64,000 nt of DNA from Halomonas huangheensis (GTDB lineage: Bacteria > Pseudomonadota > Gammaproteobacteria > Pseudomonadales > Halomonadaceae): NCBI RefSeq assembly GCF_001431725.1, contig NZ_CP013106.1, positions 2,294,001-2,358,000 of the forward strand. Direction: 5' to 3'. A program made the translations under genes and the position numbers. Below are positions 36,251 through 44,844 of the stretch, piece after piece (position 1 is the first letter of the stretch; each line of letters opens with the position of its first letter). The notes beneath the pieces are model-generated. The model ran no database searches and had not been told where the DNA came from. It saw only the letters and a list, made by a program, of their open reading frames with translations.

Positions 36251-37279
36251 TCAATCAGTGGTCGCATCAACAGCCCTGTCATCAGGGGCGATGCCGAAAT
36301 GGTGCCAGGCCTGACGAGTCACTACGCGTCCACGCGCGGTGCGCATCATCAGACCCTGCTGAATCAGATAGGGTTCGATCACATCTTCAATGGTGTCTCG
36401 CTCCTCACCAATCGCAGCAGACAACGAGTCCACTCCGACCGGGCCTCCATCAAACTTCTCGAGCATGGCAAGCAACAGACGGCGATCCATATGATCAAGA
36501 CCGTGATGGTCAACATGCAGCATGTTGAGCGCCTCATCCGCGACTTGTGCGGTAATACGCCCCTCCGCACGAACCTCGGCAAAATCACGCACACGTCGCA
36601 GCAAGCGGTTGGCGATCCGCGGCGTACCCCGCGAACGACGCGCGATTTCATGAGCGCCGCCTTCTTCAGTGCCCACTCCGAGCAGACGTGCTGAGCGAGA
36701 AACGATCTCGGTCAGTTCATCGATGGCGTAGAATTCAAGACGCTGCACAATACCGAAACGGTCTCGCAGCGGGGATGTCAGGCGCCCTGCCCGTGTCGTT
36801 GCCCCCACCAGAGTAAAAGGCGGCAGATCAAGCTTGATCGAACGTGCTGCCGGACCTTCGCCAATGACAATATCGAGCTGAAAGTCCTCCATTGCCGGAT
36901 ACAGAATTTCCTCGACAACCGGCGAAAGTCGATGAATTTCATCGATGAACAGCACATCACCAGCCTTGAGGTTGGTCAACATTGCCGCCAGGTCTCCCGC
37001 CCGCTCAAGCACAGGACCGGAGGTCGATGTCAGACCTGCACCCATTTCGGTGGCGATGATATTGGCCAGAGTCGTCTTTCCCAATCCAGGCGGGCCGAAC
37101 ACCAGGGTATGGTCGAGGCTCTCTTCGCGCGCACGCGCCGCATGAATGAATATTTCCAGCTGCTCTCGCACACGCGGCTGGCCAATGTAGTCCGCCAGGT
37201 GGCGAGGACGAATGGCATGATCAACGCGCTGCTCACCATCTCGAACATCCGCGGCGACTAGCCGATCGCTGTCAATCAT
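36251..37279 (-). CDS. ruvB: Holliday junction branch-migration ATPase RuvB
   Basis: 342 aa AAA+ ATPase that drives branch migration with RuvA. Walker A is [11 protein letters not shown] (about 61-71), Walker B is VLFIDEIHR, sensor and arginine finger lie in [18 protein letters not shown], and the C-terminal winged helix includes [18 protein letters not shown]. It is 81 nt after ruvA and 18 nt before tolQ. Confidence 0.97.
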   Translation of the reverse strand: MIDSDRLVAADVRDGEQRVDHAIRPRHLADYIGQPRVREQLEIFIHAARAREESLDHTLVFGPPGLGKTTLANIIATEMGAGLTSTSGPVLERAGDLAAMLTNLKAGDVLFIDEIHRLSPVVEEILYPAMEDFQLDIVIGEGPAARSIKLDLPPFTLVGATTRAGRLTSPLRDRFGIVQRLEFYAIDELTEIVSRSARLLGVGTEEGGAHEIARRSRGTPRIANRLLRRVRDFAEVRAEGRITAQVADEALNMLHVDHHGLDHMDRRLLLAMLEKFDGGPVGVDSLSAAIGEERDTIEDVIEPYLIQQGLMMRTARGRVVTRQAWHHFGIAPDDRAVDATTD

Positions 37280-37360
37280 GCTGCCCCCTGTCTTTGAATG
37301 ACTCTTGCGCCTGCACGGTATTACCGCGCGGGCGCTGAAGATTATTGCAAACCGTCATGG

Positions 37361-37969
37361 CTATCCAGCCATGCGCCTGGCCAATGCGGCCTTGATCATG
37401 GCTTCGGTCGACCCCTCGCCTTCGAGGCCAGACAACATGCGGCTGGCTTCGGTGGGCTTGTAGCCCAGGCTGACCAACGCGGCTTCGGCATCTGCCTGCG
37501 GGTCGCGGGTGGTCTCAATCGTCGTGGTGGAGCCGGCAGCAACCGTTGAAGTGTCCGGATGCTGCCAATGCGGAAAGCGGTCACGCATCTCGATAATCAA
37601 GCGTTCTGCAGTCTTCTTGCCAACACCGGGCAATCGAGTCAACGACTTGATGTCGTCATCCATGACACAGCGAACAAAGGCGTCCTCGTCCATTCCAGAG
37701 AGAATGCCCAGCGCAAGCTTGGGCCCCACACCGTTGACTTTGATCAATGCACGGAATAGTGCTCGCTCCTGCTCTCTGGCAAAGCCATACAGCAGATGAG
37801 CGTCCTCACGGACGGTGAGGTGCGTATACAGAGACACTTTCTCGCCTGGAGCGGGAAGTGCGACCAGGGTGGTCATCGAGGCCTCCAGCTCATAGCCGAT
37901 GCCCCCTACGTCGACCACCAACCAAGGCGGTTGAGTCTCGAGCAGAATGCCCGTGATGCGTCCAATCAT
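37361..37969 (-). CDS. ruvA: Holliday junction DNA-binding protein RuvA
   Basis: 202 aa tetrameric junction-recognition subunit. An N-terminal OB fold (MIGRITGILLETQPPWLVVD) is followed by two HhH motifs (FRALIKVNGVGPKLALGILS and LTRLPGVGKKTAERLIIEMR, about 70-130) and a C-terminal RuvB-binding domain with EASRMLSGLEGEGSTEAMIK. AAGGAA lies upstream of the ATG. It follows ruvC by 135 nt. Confidence 0.97.
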   Translation of the reverse strand: MIGRITGILLETQPPWLVVDVGGIGYELEASMTTLVALPAPGEKVSLYTHLTVREDAHLLYGFAREQERALFRALIKVNGVGPKLALGILSGMDEDAFVRCVMDDDIKSLTRLPGVGKKTAERLIIEMRDRFPHWQHPDTSTVAAGSTTTIETTRDPQADAEAALVSLGYKPTEASRMLSGLEGEGSTEAMIKAALARRMAG

Positions 37970-38104
37970 GGCGCGCTACTTTCCTTGAAGTTTCGAGGCT
38001 TTGACTGCCCACTATAACTGTCGAACATACTGTGACACCAGATGAATCAAACAGCGTTCGACAATCAGTATGTCTCTATCTGGAGACGCCGGGTCGTCAA
38101 GCAC

Positions 38105-38641
38105 TTATGGTCGATACTGTCGCCATGACGAACTTTTCGTGCGCCGACGGCCACCGTAGTTGCCCTGCGTGACAAGCCCACGACAGCTGTGCAAGTGGGT
38201 CAGAGCAATTGCCAGCGCATCCGCCGCATCGGCCTGAGGGGTTGCCGACAAATGCAAAGCAGCAGTCACCATGTGCTGCACCAGAGCCTTGTCAGCGGCT
38301 CCGGTTCCGGTCACTGCCTGTTTGATCTGCCTTGCCGCATACTCGCTGACCGGTAGTCCATGGTTGGCAGCACACACTATTGCCGCTCCCCGCGCCTGCC
38401 CCAACTTCAACGCCGAATCCGCGTTCTTCGACATGAATACTCGTTCGATTGCCACTTCGGCCGGCTTGTGTATCGCAATCAGCTCGCTGATACCGGCATA
38501 GACCTGCGCCAGGCGCTGGGCCAACTCATCATCCCGCAGCCGGATACAACCACTGGCGACGTAGCGAGGCTCACGCTCGCTGGCGTCGATCACCCCGAAT
38601 CCGGTAATACGTGATCCCGGGTCTATTCCCAATATCAGCAC
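38105..38641 (-). CDS. ruvC: Holliday junction resolvase RuvC
   Basis: 178 aa endonuclease that cuts Holliday junctions. Catalytic acidic residues appear in [14 protein letters not shown] (Asp7), [11 protein letters not shown] (Glu near 66) and the C-terminal [16 protein letters not shown] start with GGGAG about 10 nt upstream. It is first in a long minus-strand block through the tol genes. The yebC gene often found upstream is not here. Confidence 0.96.
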   Translation of the reverse strand: MLILGIDPGSRITGFGVIDASEREPRYVASGCIRLRDDELAQRLAQVYAGISELIAIHKPAEVAIERVFMSKNADSALKLGQARGAAIVCAANHGLPVSEYAARQIKQAVTGTGAADKALVQHMVTAALHLSATPQADAADALAIALTHLHSCRGLVTQGNYGGRRRTKSSSWRQYRP

Positions 38642-38758
38642 TGCTCATCGGCTCCCGAATCATGCGACACGCATGGCACAAGAATCGCATCATTGCGCTG
38701 TTCATTGGTGAAAGAATCTTGCATCTTTCTCATGGAGTCGCTCCCTCCCAACAGCTGT

Positions 38759-38784
38759 TTCGTGTACCAGATTCGTGTACCAGA
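38759..38784. repeat. 13-bp direct tandem duplication
   Basis: TTCGTGTACCAGA occurs twice head to tail in the ruvC upstream region. Confidence 0.8.
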
Positions 38785-38967
38785 GCTCACCACCATTCCA
38801 GCGCATGGATTTCCGAACTCCCTTGCGTAGACCAACCTCGGCGAGATGATGACACAGTCTGCCTCAGACACACCGGCAACAGAAGACATCAACAGATGTA
38901 TGTGGAATGCCGCTCTGGATCAAGTTCTGCCTTGAATCCATTCGTGATTCTCCCGCTGCTCGAATAG

Positions 38968-39001
38968 CATAGGCAGCTGAACTGCATAGGCTACCGAACT
39001 G
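38968..39001. repeat. 17-bp imperfect tandem duplication
   Basis: CATAGGCAGCTGAACTG is followed by CATAGGCTACCGAACTG, about 100 nt upstream of the FAD hydroxylase gene. Confidence 0.75.
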
Positions 39002-39096
39002 CATTGTCTGTCGATGGCGTTTCGGTCAGGAATCAGCCAACTGGCTGCCTGAGACATCCATACTGAAAGCAGGATTTTTATCCAGAGGAGAGAAGC

Positions 39097-40314
39097 GTGA
39101 GGGATGTAGCGATCATAGGTGCAGGCCCCGTCGGACTCTGCCTTGCCAGACACCTGGCCACAGCGGGACTCAGCGTTACCCTGCTCGATCGACTGTCTGC
39201 CGAGGAACTCTCTCGACCGGCACCTGACGGACGTGAAATCGCACTTACCCACGACTCCTGCCGATTGCTCGATGCGCTGGGTATTCGGCAGCGCCTCGAG
39301 AACGACGAGATCGCACCGCTCAATGAGGCGCGTGTCTTCAATGGACAGTCGAGCTGGTTCATGGGCTTCGGCGAAGGCCATGGCACCACTCAGCCCTTGG
39401 GCTTCATGGTGCCCAATCATGCCATTCGCCGAGCCGCATGGCAGGCCGTCAGCGAACTCGACGGCATCGAATATCTGCCTGTCGGCGTGGCCAGTGTCTC
39501 GAGCCACTCATACGCAGCGCAGCTCGAACTCGAGGATGGTTCCCACCACCAGGCACGGCTGGTGGTGGCCGCGGATAGCCGTTTTTCCATCAGTCGACGT
39601 CAGATGGGGATCGCTGCGGAGATGCGAGACAACGGTCGCACAATGATGGTGTGCCGCATAAACCATGAAGTGGAGCATGACCAGTCTGCCTGGGAGTGGT
39701 TCGACCATGGGCAAACGCTGGCACTGCTGCCGATCTCTGCTCACCTATCATCAGCCGTGGTCACCTTGCCGGAAAAAGAGATGGCCGAGCTGATGCAGCT
39801 TGATGATGACGCCTTCAGCGCGCAATTGACCGAACGCTATGCCGGTCGCCTCGGGCGCATGACACTGGAGGGCAAGGCCCACGTCTATCCGCTGGTCAGC
39901 ACCTACGCGGAACGCTTCCACGCTCGCCGTTTTGCGCTGGTCGGTGATGCCGCCGTTGGCATGCATCCTGTCACCGCCCACGGTTTCAATTTTGGTGTGC
40001 AGAGTCAGCAACGTCTGGCACGGTGCATTATTGATGCCTTCCAGCGTGGCGAGGATATCGCTTCAGAGCGTCTGCTGGCGGCCTATAGTCATGAACATCG
40101 TCTCGCCACTCGTCCGCTGTATCTGGCCACCCAGGCCATCGTCAAACTGTATACGGATGAACGAGTCCCGGCTCGACTACTGCGCCACCTGGGACTGCGG
40201 GTGGGCGATAAGTTGTCACCTGTACGCGAGTTGGTATCACGCCATCTTCAGGGCGAGACTCCACATTTCCGACTACCGCACCCGACGTTGCCCAGACTCC
40301 CCTTCCTTCGCTGA
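39097..40314 (+). CDS. FAD-dependent hydroxylase of the UbiH/UbiF/UbiM family
   Basis: 405 aa aromatic-ring hydroxylase. The FAD Rossmann motif is AIIGAGPVGLCLARHLATAG (about 5-24), the second contact is VVAADSRFSISRR and the third is GDAAVGMHPVTAHGFNFGVQ (about 289-308). The MHPVTAHGFN form of the last motif is the one I associate with UbiM-type ubiquinone hydroxylases rather than UbiH (which has HPLAGQGLN). It probably hydroxylates the benzoquinone ring in ubiquinone synthesis. GTG start with GAGGAG about 7 nt upstream. It is monocistronic and convergent with aspS. The exact ring position is not determinable. Confidence 0.78.
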   Translation: MRDVAIIGAGPVGLCLARHLATAGLSVTLLDRLSAEELSRPAPDGREIALTHDSCRLLDALGIRQRLENDEIAPLNEARVFNGQSSWFMGFGEGHGTTQPLGFMVPNHAIRRAAWQAVSELDGIEYLPVGVASVSSHSYAAQLELEDGSHHQARLVVAADSRFSISRRQMGIAAEMRDNGRTMMVCRINHEVEHDQSAWEWFDHGQTLALLPISAHLSSAVVTLPEKEMAELMQLDDDAFSAQLTERYAGRLGRMTLEGKAHVYPLVSTYAERFHARRFALVGDAAVGMHPVTAHGFNFGVQSQQRLARCIIDAFQRGEDIASERLLAAYSHEHRLATRPLYLATQAIVKLYTDERVPARLLRHLGLRVGDKLSPVRELVSRHLQGETPHFRLPHPTLPRLPFLR

Positions 40315-40337
40315 CGGCCTTCCTCACGCTTACCCAG

Positions 40338-40387
40338 CCCCCAGACGACATCAGCCCCGCTTGAGCGGGGCTGATGTCGTCTGGGGG
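40338..40387. terminator. Long terminator hairpin between convergent genes
   Basis: A 24-bp perfect inverted repeat (CCCCCAGACGACATCAGCCC at the outer end of the left arm, 40338-40361, and its complement at 40364-40387) around TG. It serves the FAD hydroxylase on plus and aspS on minus. Confidence 0.88.
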
Positions 40388-40391
40388 CATT

Positions 40392-40418
40392 CCGAGCACT
40401 GGCGTAACCAGTGCTCGG
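40392..40418. terminator. Second terminator hairpin next to aspS
   Basis: CCGAGCACTGG, CGTAA, CCAGTGCTCGG: perfect 11-bp arms, 8 nt past the aspS stop and directly adjoining the 24-bp hairpin. Confidence 0.75.
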
Positions 40419-40425
40419 AGGTTGA

Positions 40426-42204
40426 TCACTCGCTGTCTTCAACCTTGGCCTTCTGACGCAAACGGATATTCAGGTCCTTGAGCTGGTCCGCACTGACCTC
40501 GCCTGGGGCATCGGTCATCAGACAAGCGGCGCTCTGGGTCTTCGGGAAGGCGATGACTTCGCGGATGGTACGCGCACCGGTCATCAGCATCACCAGACGG
40601 TCGAGGCCGAAGGCCAGACCGCCATGGGGCGGAGCGCCGTATTGCAGCGCATCGAGCAGGAAGCCGAATTTCTCGCGAGCCTCGTCCTCGGCAATGCCGA
40701 GAATCTCGAATACCACCTTCTGCATGGCCTGGTCGTGGATACGAATCGATCCACCGCCCAGTTCGGTACCGTTGAGCACCATATCATAGGCACGCGACAG
40801 CGCCTCGGCAGGGTTGGATTTGAGTTCATCCGGGCTACAGGAAGGCGATGTAAAGGGATGGTGCAATGGGCTCAGACGACCATTGTCATCAGCCTCGAAC
40901 ATCGGGAAGTCCACCACCCACAGCGGGGACCACTCGCAGGTGTAGAGGTTGAGATCCTCACCTAACTTGACACGCAGTGCGCCCAGCGCCTCATTGACGA
41001 TGCGCGCCTTGTCGGCACCGAAGAAGACGATATCGCCGTCCTTCGCATCGACACGATCCAGAAGGGTCTCGATGACATCTTCCATGAACTTGACGATTGG
41101 CGACTGCAGACCTTCGATGCCCCTGGCCCGCTCGTTGACCTTGATCCATGCCAGACCGCGAGCGCCGTAGATACCGACGAATTTCGTATATTCGTCGATT
41201 TCCTTGCGTGACAGGCTGGCACCACCACTGACTTTCAAAGCCGCTACACGGCCATCATCGGCGTTTGCTGGACCGGAGAAGACCTTGAAGTCAACATCCT
41301 TCATCAGGTCATCGACGTCGACCAGTTCCAATGGGATACGCAGGTCAGGCTTGTCGGAGCCGAACCGCTGCATGGCGTCATGCCAGGTCATGCGCGGGAA
41401 GTCACCCAACTCAACATCCAGCACGTCCTTGAACAGCGAGCGAATCATGGACTCAGTGATACCCATGATATCGGCTTCCTCAACGAAGGAGGCCTCGATA
41501 TCGATCTGGGTGAATTCCGGCTGACGATCGGCACGCAGGTCTTCATCGCGGAAACACTTGGCAATCTGGTAGTACCGATCGAACCCAGCCACCATCAGTA
41601 GCTGCTTGAACAGCTGAGGAGACTGCGGCAAGGCAAAGAAGCTGCCTGCATGAGTACGACTCGGCACCAGATAGTCGCGAGCACCCTCAGGAGTGGCACG
41701 GGTCAGTACTGGCGTCTCGATGTCGAGGAAGCCCTCGCCCTCGAGGAAGGCACGCACACTATGAGAGATGCGTGAACGCAGACGCAGCTTTTCGATCATC
41801 TCTGGACGGCGCAGATCGATATAGCGGTGCTTGAGACGAACTTCCTCGCCTACTTTACCGTGCTCATCCAACTGGAAAGGCGGCGTTGCGGCGGCATTGA
41901 GCACTTCCACCTGCTTGGCCAGAACCTCGATCATGCCAGTCGGCATATTGGGGTTCTGGGTGCCTTCAGGGCGCAACCGCACACGGCCTTCGATACGCAG
42001 CACAAACTCACTGCGAGCGCGGTCGGCATTGGCGAAGGCCTCGGCGGTATCGGGATCGACCACAACCTGGGCGATACCGTCACGGTCGCGAAGGTCGAGG
42101 AAGATAACCCCACCGTGGTCACGACGGCGGTGGACCCAGCCGCACAGGGTGACCGTCTGGTCCACCAGAGTTTCGTTGAGCTGGCCGCAATAATGGCTGC
42201 GCAT
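40426..42204 (-). CDS. aspS: Aspartyl-tRNA synthetase
   Basis: 592 aa class IIb synthetase. The order is: OB anticodon domain (about 15-110), motif 2 region [20 protein letters not shown] (about 215-235), GAD insertion, and motif 3 [20 protein letters not shown] near 530. CAGGA lies 6 nt before the ATG at 42204; 54 upstream codons are discarded. The OB domain reads [10 protein letters not shown], with His30 at the position where discriminating E. coli-type enzymes have Leu. That residue is linked to non-discriminating enzymes that also charge tRNA-Asn. fmdB lies 46 nt upstream. Confidence 0.97.
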   Translation of the reverse strand: MRSHYCGQLNETLVDQTVTLCGWVHRRRDHGGVIFLDLRDRDGIAQVVVDPDTAEAFANADRARSEFVLRIEGRVRLRPEGTQNPNMPTGMIEVLAKQVEVLNAAATPPFQLDEHGKVGEEVRLKHRYIDLRRPEMIEKLRLRSRISHSVRAFLEGEGFLDIETPVLTRATPEGARDYLVPSRTHAGSFFALPQSPQLFKQLLMVAGFDRYYQIAKCFRDEDLRADRQPEFTQIDIEASFVEEADIMGITESMIRSLFKDVLDVELGDFPRMTWHDAMQRFGSDKPDLRIPLELVDVDDLMKDVDFKVFSGPANADDGRVAALKVSGGASLSRKEIDEYTKFVGIYGARGLAWIKVNERARGIEGLQSPIVKFMEDVIETLLDRVDAKDGDIVFFGADKARIVNEALGALRVKLGEDLNLYTCEWSPLWVVDFPMFEADDNGRLSPLHHPFTSPSCSPDELKSNPAEALSRAYDMVLNGTELGGGSIRIHDQAMQKVVFEILGIAEDEAREKFGFLLDALQYGAPPHGGLAFGLDRLVMLMTGARTIREVIAFPKTQSAACLMTDAPGEVSADQLKDLNIRLRQKAKVEDSE

Positions 42205-42250
42205 GTTTCGTCCTGTCTGTTTGCGTAATGAAAGAATGCGGGTAATCGAC

Positions 42251-42508
42251 TCAGGCAGCTGCGCCGTCACCAGATGAAGAGCCGGAGGTGCTGGAACTGC
42301 TGTCCCCCGCCAGATTCTTCTTACCGTTGGTCTTGAAATCGGTCTCGTACCAGCCACCTCCTGCAAGGCGGAAGCCAGCGGCCGAGACCAGGCGATTCAG
42401 CTCGGGCGCTTCGCAGGAAGGACAATCGGTCAGAGGTGCCGCACTGATTTTCTGCAGCTTTTCCAGGCGATGACCGCAAGCCTTGCACTGATATTCGTAG
42501 ATGGGCAT
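42251..42508 (-). CDS. FmdB-family small zinc-ribbon protein
   Basis: 85 aa. [20 protein letters not shown] is the family hallmark, with CxxC pairs at Cys8/Cys11 and Cys29/Cys32 forming a zinc ribbon. [15 protein letters not shown] and a Ser/Gly-rich tail follow. GGAG lies 9 nt before the ATG at 42508; the 32 codons upstream are not used. It is a putative regulatory protein often found beside aspS, as here. The molecular role is unknown. Confidence 0.9.
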   Translation of the reverse strand: MPIYEYQCKACGHRLEKLQKISAAPLTDCPSCEAPELNRLVSAAGFRLAGGGWYETDFKTNGKKNLAGDSSSSTSGSSSGDGAAA

Positions 42509-42682
42509 GGTAAAAATCTCCAATCGCATCGGATGATAGAGAAAGATAATGAAGACCGATGAGCGATATAGGGCCGGAATGCGCAGATTCCAAGCCCAGT
42601 TCAAGGCGTCATATTATAGCCTGTCGAAGGCCGCCAGTCCCACCCCTGACTACGTTATTCCCTCGCTCAGCAAGGAGACATG

Positions 42683-43621
42683 ATGAAAGCCGTTATGCTT
42701 GACGCCGATAGTCTTGGTACAGATATCGATCTCACACCGATTCGAGATCATGTCAATGAACTCGAAGTCTTCGCCACCAGCACCTCCCAGGAGGCGCGTC
42801 AAAGGTTGGAGGGCGCCGAGATTGCGCTGGTCAACAAGGTCGTACTCGATGGCGAGGCGCTGGCCGCTCTGCCAACTCTCAGGCATATCTGTGTGCTGGC
42901 CACCGGCACCAACAATATCGACATGGAAGCCGCCAGGAAACTAGGTATCCGCGTAGATAACGTGAGCGCTTACGGTACAGCGAGTGTGGCTCAGCACACA
43001 CTGATGCTGATCCTCACTCTGGCCACACGCCTACCCTGCTACCAGCGCGATGTGGCCCAAGGCGCCTGGGGACGCAGTCCTTTCTTTTGCCTGATGGACC
43101 ATACCACGCTGCAACTTGCTGGAAAGAAGCTGGTGGTCGTTGGCCAGGGGGAGCTGGGCTCGGAGGTGGCCAGACTCGCCGAGGCGTTCGGCATGCGCGT
43201 CGATTTTGCGGCGCGGCCAGGCCATGAGGCAAATGACCCACGCTCGGCTCTCGATGATCTACTTCCCGAAGCAGATGTCGTCAGCCTGCATTGCCCATTG
43301 ACTGAGCAGACCCGGCACCTGATTGGCCAGCATCGATTGCAGCAGATGAAAGACAATGCGCTACTGGTCAACTGTGCACGAGGCAGCGTTATCGATGAAG
43401 ATGCGGCGCTCGCGGCACTGAAAGCAGGAAAGCTGGGCGGGCTTGCCGTGGATGTATTGCCTGCAGAACCACCTCGCGAAGGTCACGCACTGATCGATGC
43501 TCTAAGCGAATCTTCCGCGCTGAACCTGATTGTTACACCACATAGTGCCTGGATCACTCCGGAAGCACGCCAGAACATCATCCAACTGACGGCTGATAAC
43601 CTCGCACGCGCTGCATCCTGA
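42683..43621 (+). CDS. D-2-hydroxyacid dehydrogenase (hydroxypyruvate/glycerate type)
   Basis: 312 aa NAD(P)-dependent D-2-hydroxyacid dehydrogenase. The Rossmann motif is VVGQGELGSEVA (about 150), catalytic Arg is in VNCARGSVIDE (about 236), Glu is in DVLPAEPP and His is in TPHSAWIT. Length and LATGTNNIDMEAARKLGIRV resemble HprA-type glycerate dehydrogenase, which interconverts D-glycerate and hydroxypyruvate. AAGGAG lies 7 nt before ATG 42683 (an ATG one codon earlier is possible). It is monocistronic, followed by a structured hairpin at 43635. Confidence 0.82.
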   Translation: MKAVMLDADSLGTDIDLTPIRDHVNELEVFATSTSQEARQRLEGAEIALVNKVVLDGEALAALPTLRHICVLATGTNNIDMEAARKLGIRVDNVSAYGTASVAQHTLMLILTLATRLPCYQRDVAQGAWGRSPFFCLMDHTTLQLAGKKLVVVGQGELGSEVARLAEAFGMRVDFAARPGHEANDPRSALDDLLPEADVVSLHCPLTEQTRHLIGQHRLQQMKDNALLVNCARGSVIDEDAALAALKAGKLGGLAVDVLPAEPPREGHALIDALSESSALNLIVTPHSAWITPEARQNIIQLTADNLARAAS

Positions 43622-43634
43622 ACATTGACTACCC

Positions 43635-43682
43635 GATGGAGCGCAGGCATTCGCGACCGCCAGCGAAGATCTGTGCTCCATC
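43635..43682 (+). terminator. Long imperfect hairpin, probable terminator of the dehydrogenase gene
   Basis: GATGGAGCGCAG and CTGTGCTCCATC pair with one G-U, and an inner TTCGC/GCGAA stem adds to it. It begins 14 nt after the stop. No T run follows, so factor-assisted termination or another role is possible. Confidence 0.45.
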
Positions 43683-43764
43683 ACCCATCATCACCCCTGA
43701 CACTCCTCCTCACGAGCTGATGACATTTGCAGGGCCATCACTATGGCAAGGAGTTTTACGTTGA

Positions 43765-43782
43765 AAGATAACGGTATAAATA
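43765..43782. repeat. 18-nt dispersed motif, copy 1
   Basis: AAGATAACGGTATAAATA, about 150 nt upstream of the ribokinase start. The identical 18 nt occurs at 52967-52984 upstream of fumarase (opposite orientation relative to the gene). Confidence 0.7.
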
Positions 43783-43935
43783 CAGAAAACACTATCCATA
43801 CCTTGCATGCATCAGTGGAGATTCCGATACTGCGCTCTATGTTCAGCCAGGGCGCCGCACGACATGCGGTCACTTGCTGAAATCTACACGAGAGTGCTGG
43901 TTGCTCTCGTCATTCGTATGCCAGGCAGAAATCGC

Positions 43936-44844
43936 ATGCTCTACAACTACGGGTCGATCAATCTCGACCATGTCTATCGTGTCCCTCACCTGGTACGCCC
44001 AGGTGAAACTCTCGCCAGCCACGGCTACCTGGTCGGCCTGGGCGGTAAAGGGGCCAATCAGTCTCTGGCTCTGGCTCGCGCCGGCGGACAGGTCGCGCAC
44101 TGGGGTCACCTCAACGCCAATGACTTCTGGGCTCGTGCCCTCCTCGCCGAAGCCGGAGTCAATGTTGACGGCATTCTCGAGACCAGGGGCCCCTCCGGCC
44201 ACGCCATTATCCAGGTTGATGACCAGGCCGAAAACAGCATCCTGCTGTTCCCGGGTGCCAATCACGTCTGTGGCCGCGATGAGCTCAAGAATATGCTGAC
44301 ACAGGCGTCCGCCGGTGATTGGCTATTGTTGCAGAATGAGTGCAGTGCGCTGGCCGATGCCATTGAGCTGGCTCATGACGCCGGACTCAAGGTGGCCTTC
44401 AATCCGGCGCCCATGACTGATGCCGTGCTGAAACTGCCACTGGAATCCTGTGACCTGCTGTTCGTCAATCAAGGCGAGGCTGCATGGCTGGCTGGTCTTC
44501 CTGAAGACTCCAGCGCCGAACGGTTGCTGGACGCACTCAACAGTAAACTGCCGGGATGTCAGTTGGTTCTGACCCTGGGAGGCGATGGCGCCTGGTATCA
44601 GTGCAACGGCCAGCGTCACTTCCAGCCTGCGAACAAGGTCCAGGCAGTGGACACTACCGCTGCTGGTGATACGTTCATTGGTTACTACCTGGCCGCGGTA
44701 CAGGAAGGTTGTGGAATCGAAGATTGTCTGTCACTAGCCGCTGCCGCCGCATCGCTGGGTGTACAGCAACAAGGCGCAGCCGACAGCATCCCCTATCGCA
44801 GGGAAGTCGAACAGGTTCTGGCCAGCATAAGGAGCACCACGTGA
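43936..44844 (+). CDS. Ribokinase-family sugar kinase
   Basis: 302 aa PfkB-family kinase. VGLGGKGANQSLALARAGG (about 34-52) is signature 1, and VDTTAAGDTFIGYYLAAV (about 238-255) is signature 2 with the catalytic Asp. Substrate residues MLYNYGSINLDHVYRVPHLV fit ribokinase, which makes ribose-5-phosphate. The start is chosen at the family N-terminus; the ribosome-binding site is weak (AGG 10 nt away) and the frame extends 43 codons upstream. It overlaps the nucleoside hydrolase gene by 4 nt (GTGA), so it likely phosphorylates the ribose that the hydrolase releases. Confidence 0.88.
   Translation: MLYNYGSINLDHVYRVPHLVRPGETLASHGYLVGLGGKGANQSLALARAGGQVAHWGHLNANDFWARALLAEAGVNVDGILETRGPSGHAIIQVDDQAENSILLFPGANHVCGRDELKNMLTQASAGDWLLLQNECSALADAIELAHDAGLKVAFNPAPMTDAVLKLPLESCDLLFVNQGEAAWLAGLPEDSSAERLLDALNSKLPGCQLVLTLGGDGAWYQCNGQRHFQPANKVQAVDTTAAGDTFIGYYLAAVQEGCGIEDCLSLAAAAASLGVQQQGAADSIPYRREVEQVLASIRSTT

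Larger units (their letters stand above)
38642..39096. other. 455-nt intergenic region between ruvC and the FAD hydroxylase
   Basis: No convincing gene or RNA is present; open frames here lack ribosome-binding sites and family resemblance. It holds two short tandem duplications: a 13-bp unit TTCGTGTACCAGA (38759-38784) and a 17-bp unit CATAGG...GAACTG (38968-39001). It must also carry divergent promoters for ruvC and the FAD hydroxylase. Confidence 0.6.
43622..43935. other. Intergenic region between the dehydrogenase and ribokinase genes
   Basis: 314 nt with no convincing gene. It contains a long imperfect hairpin (43635-43682) and an 18-nt AT-rich motif (43765-43782) that recurs exactly at 52967. 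Confidence 0.6.

Noticed and set aside
38635..39507. Minus-strand frames of 85 and 195 codons in and beside the ruvC upstream gap
   Set aside because: No ribosome-binding site or family resemblance; one overlaps the ruvC start and the other runs antisense into the FAD hydroxylase gene.
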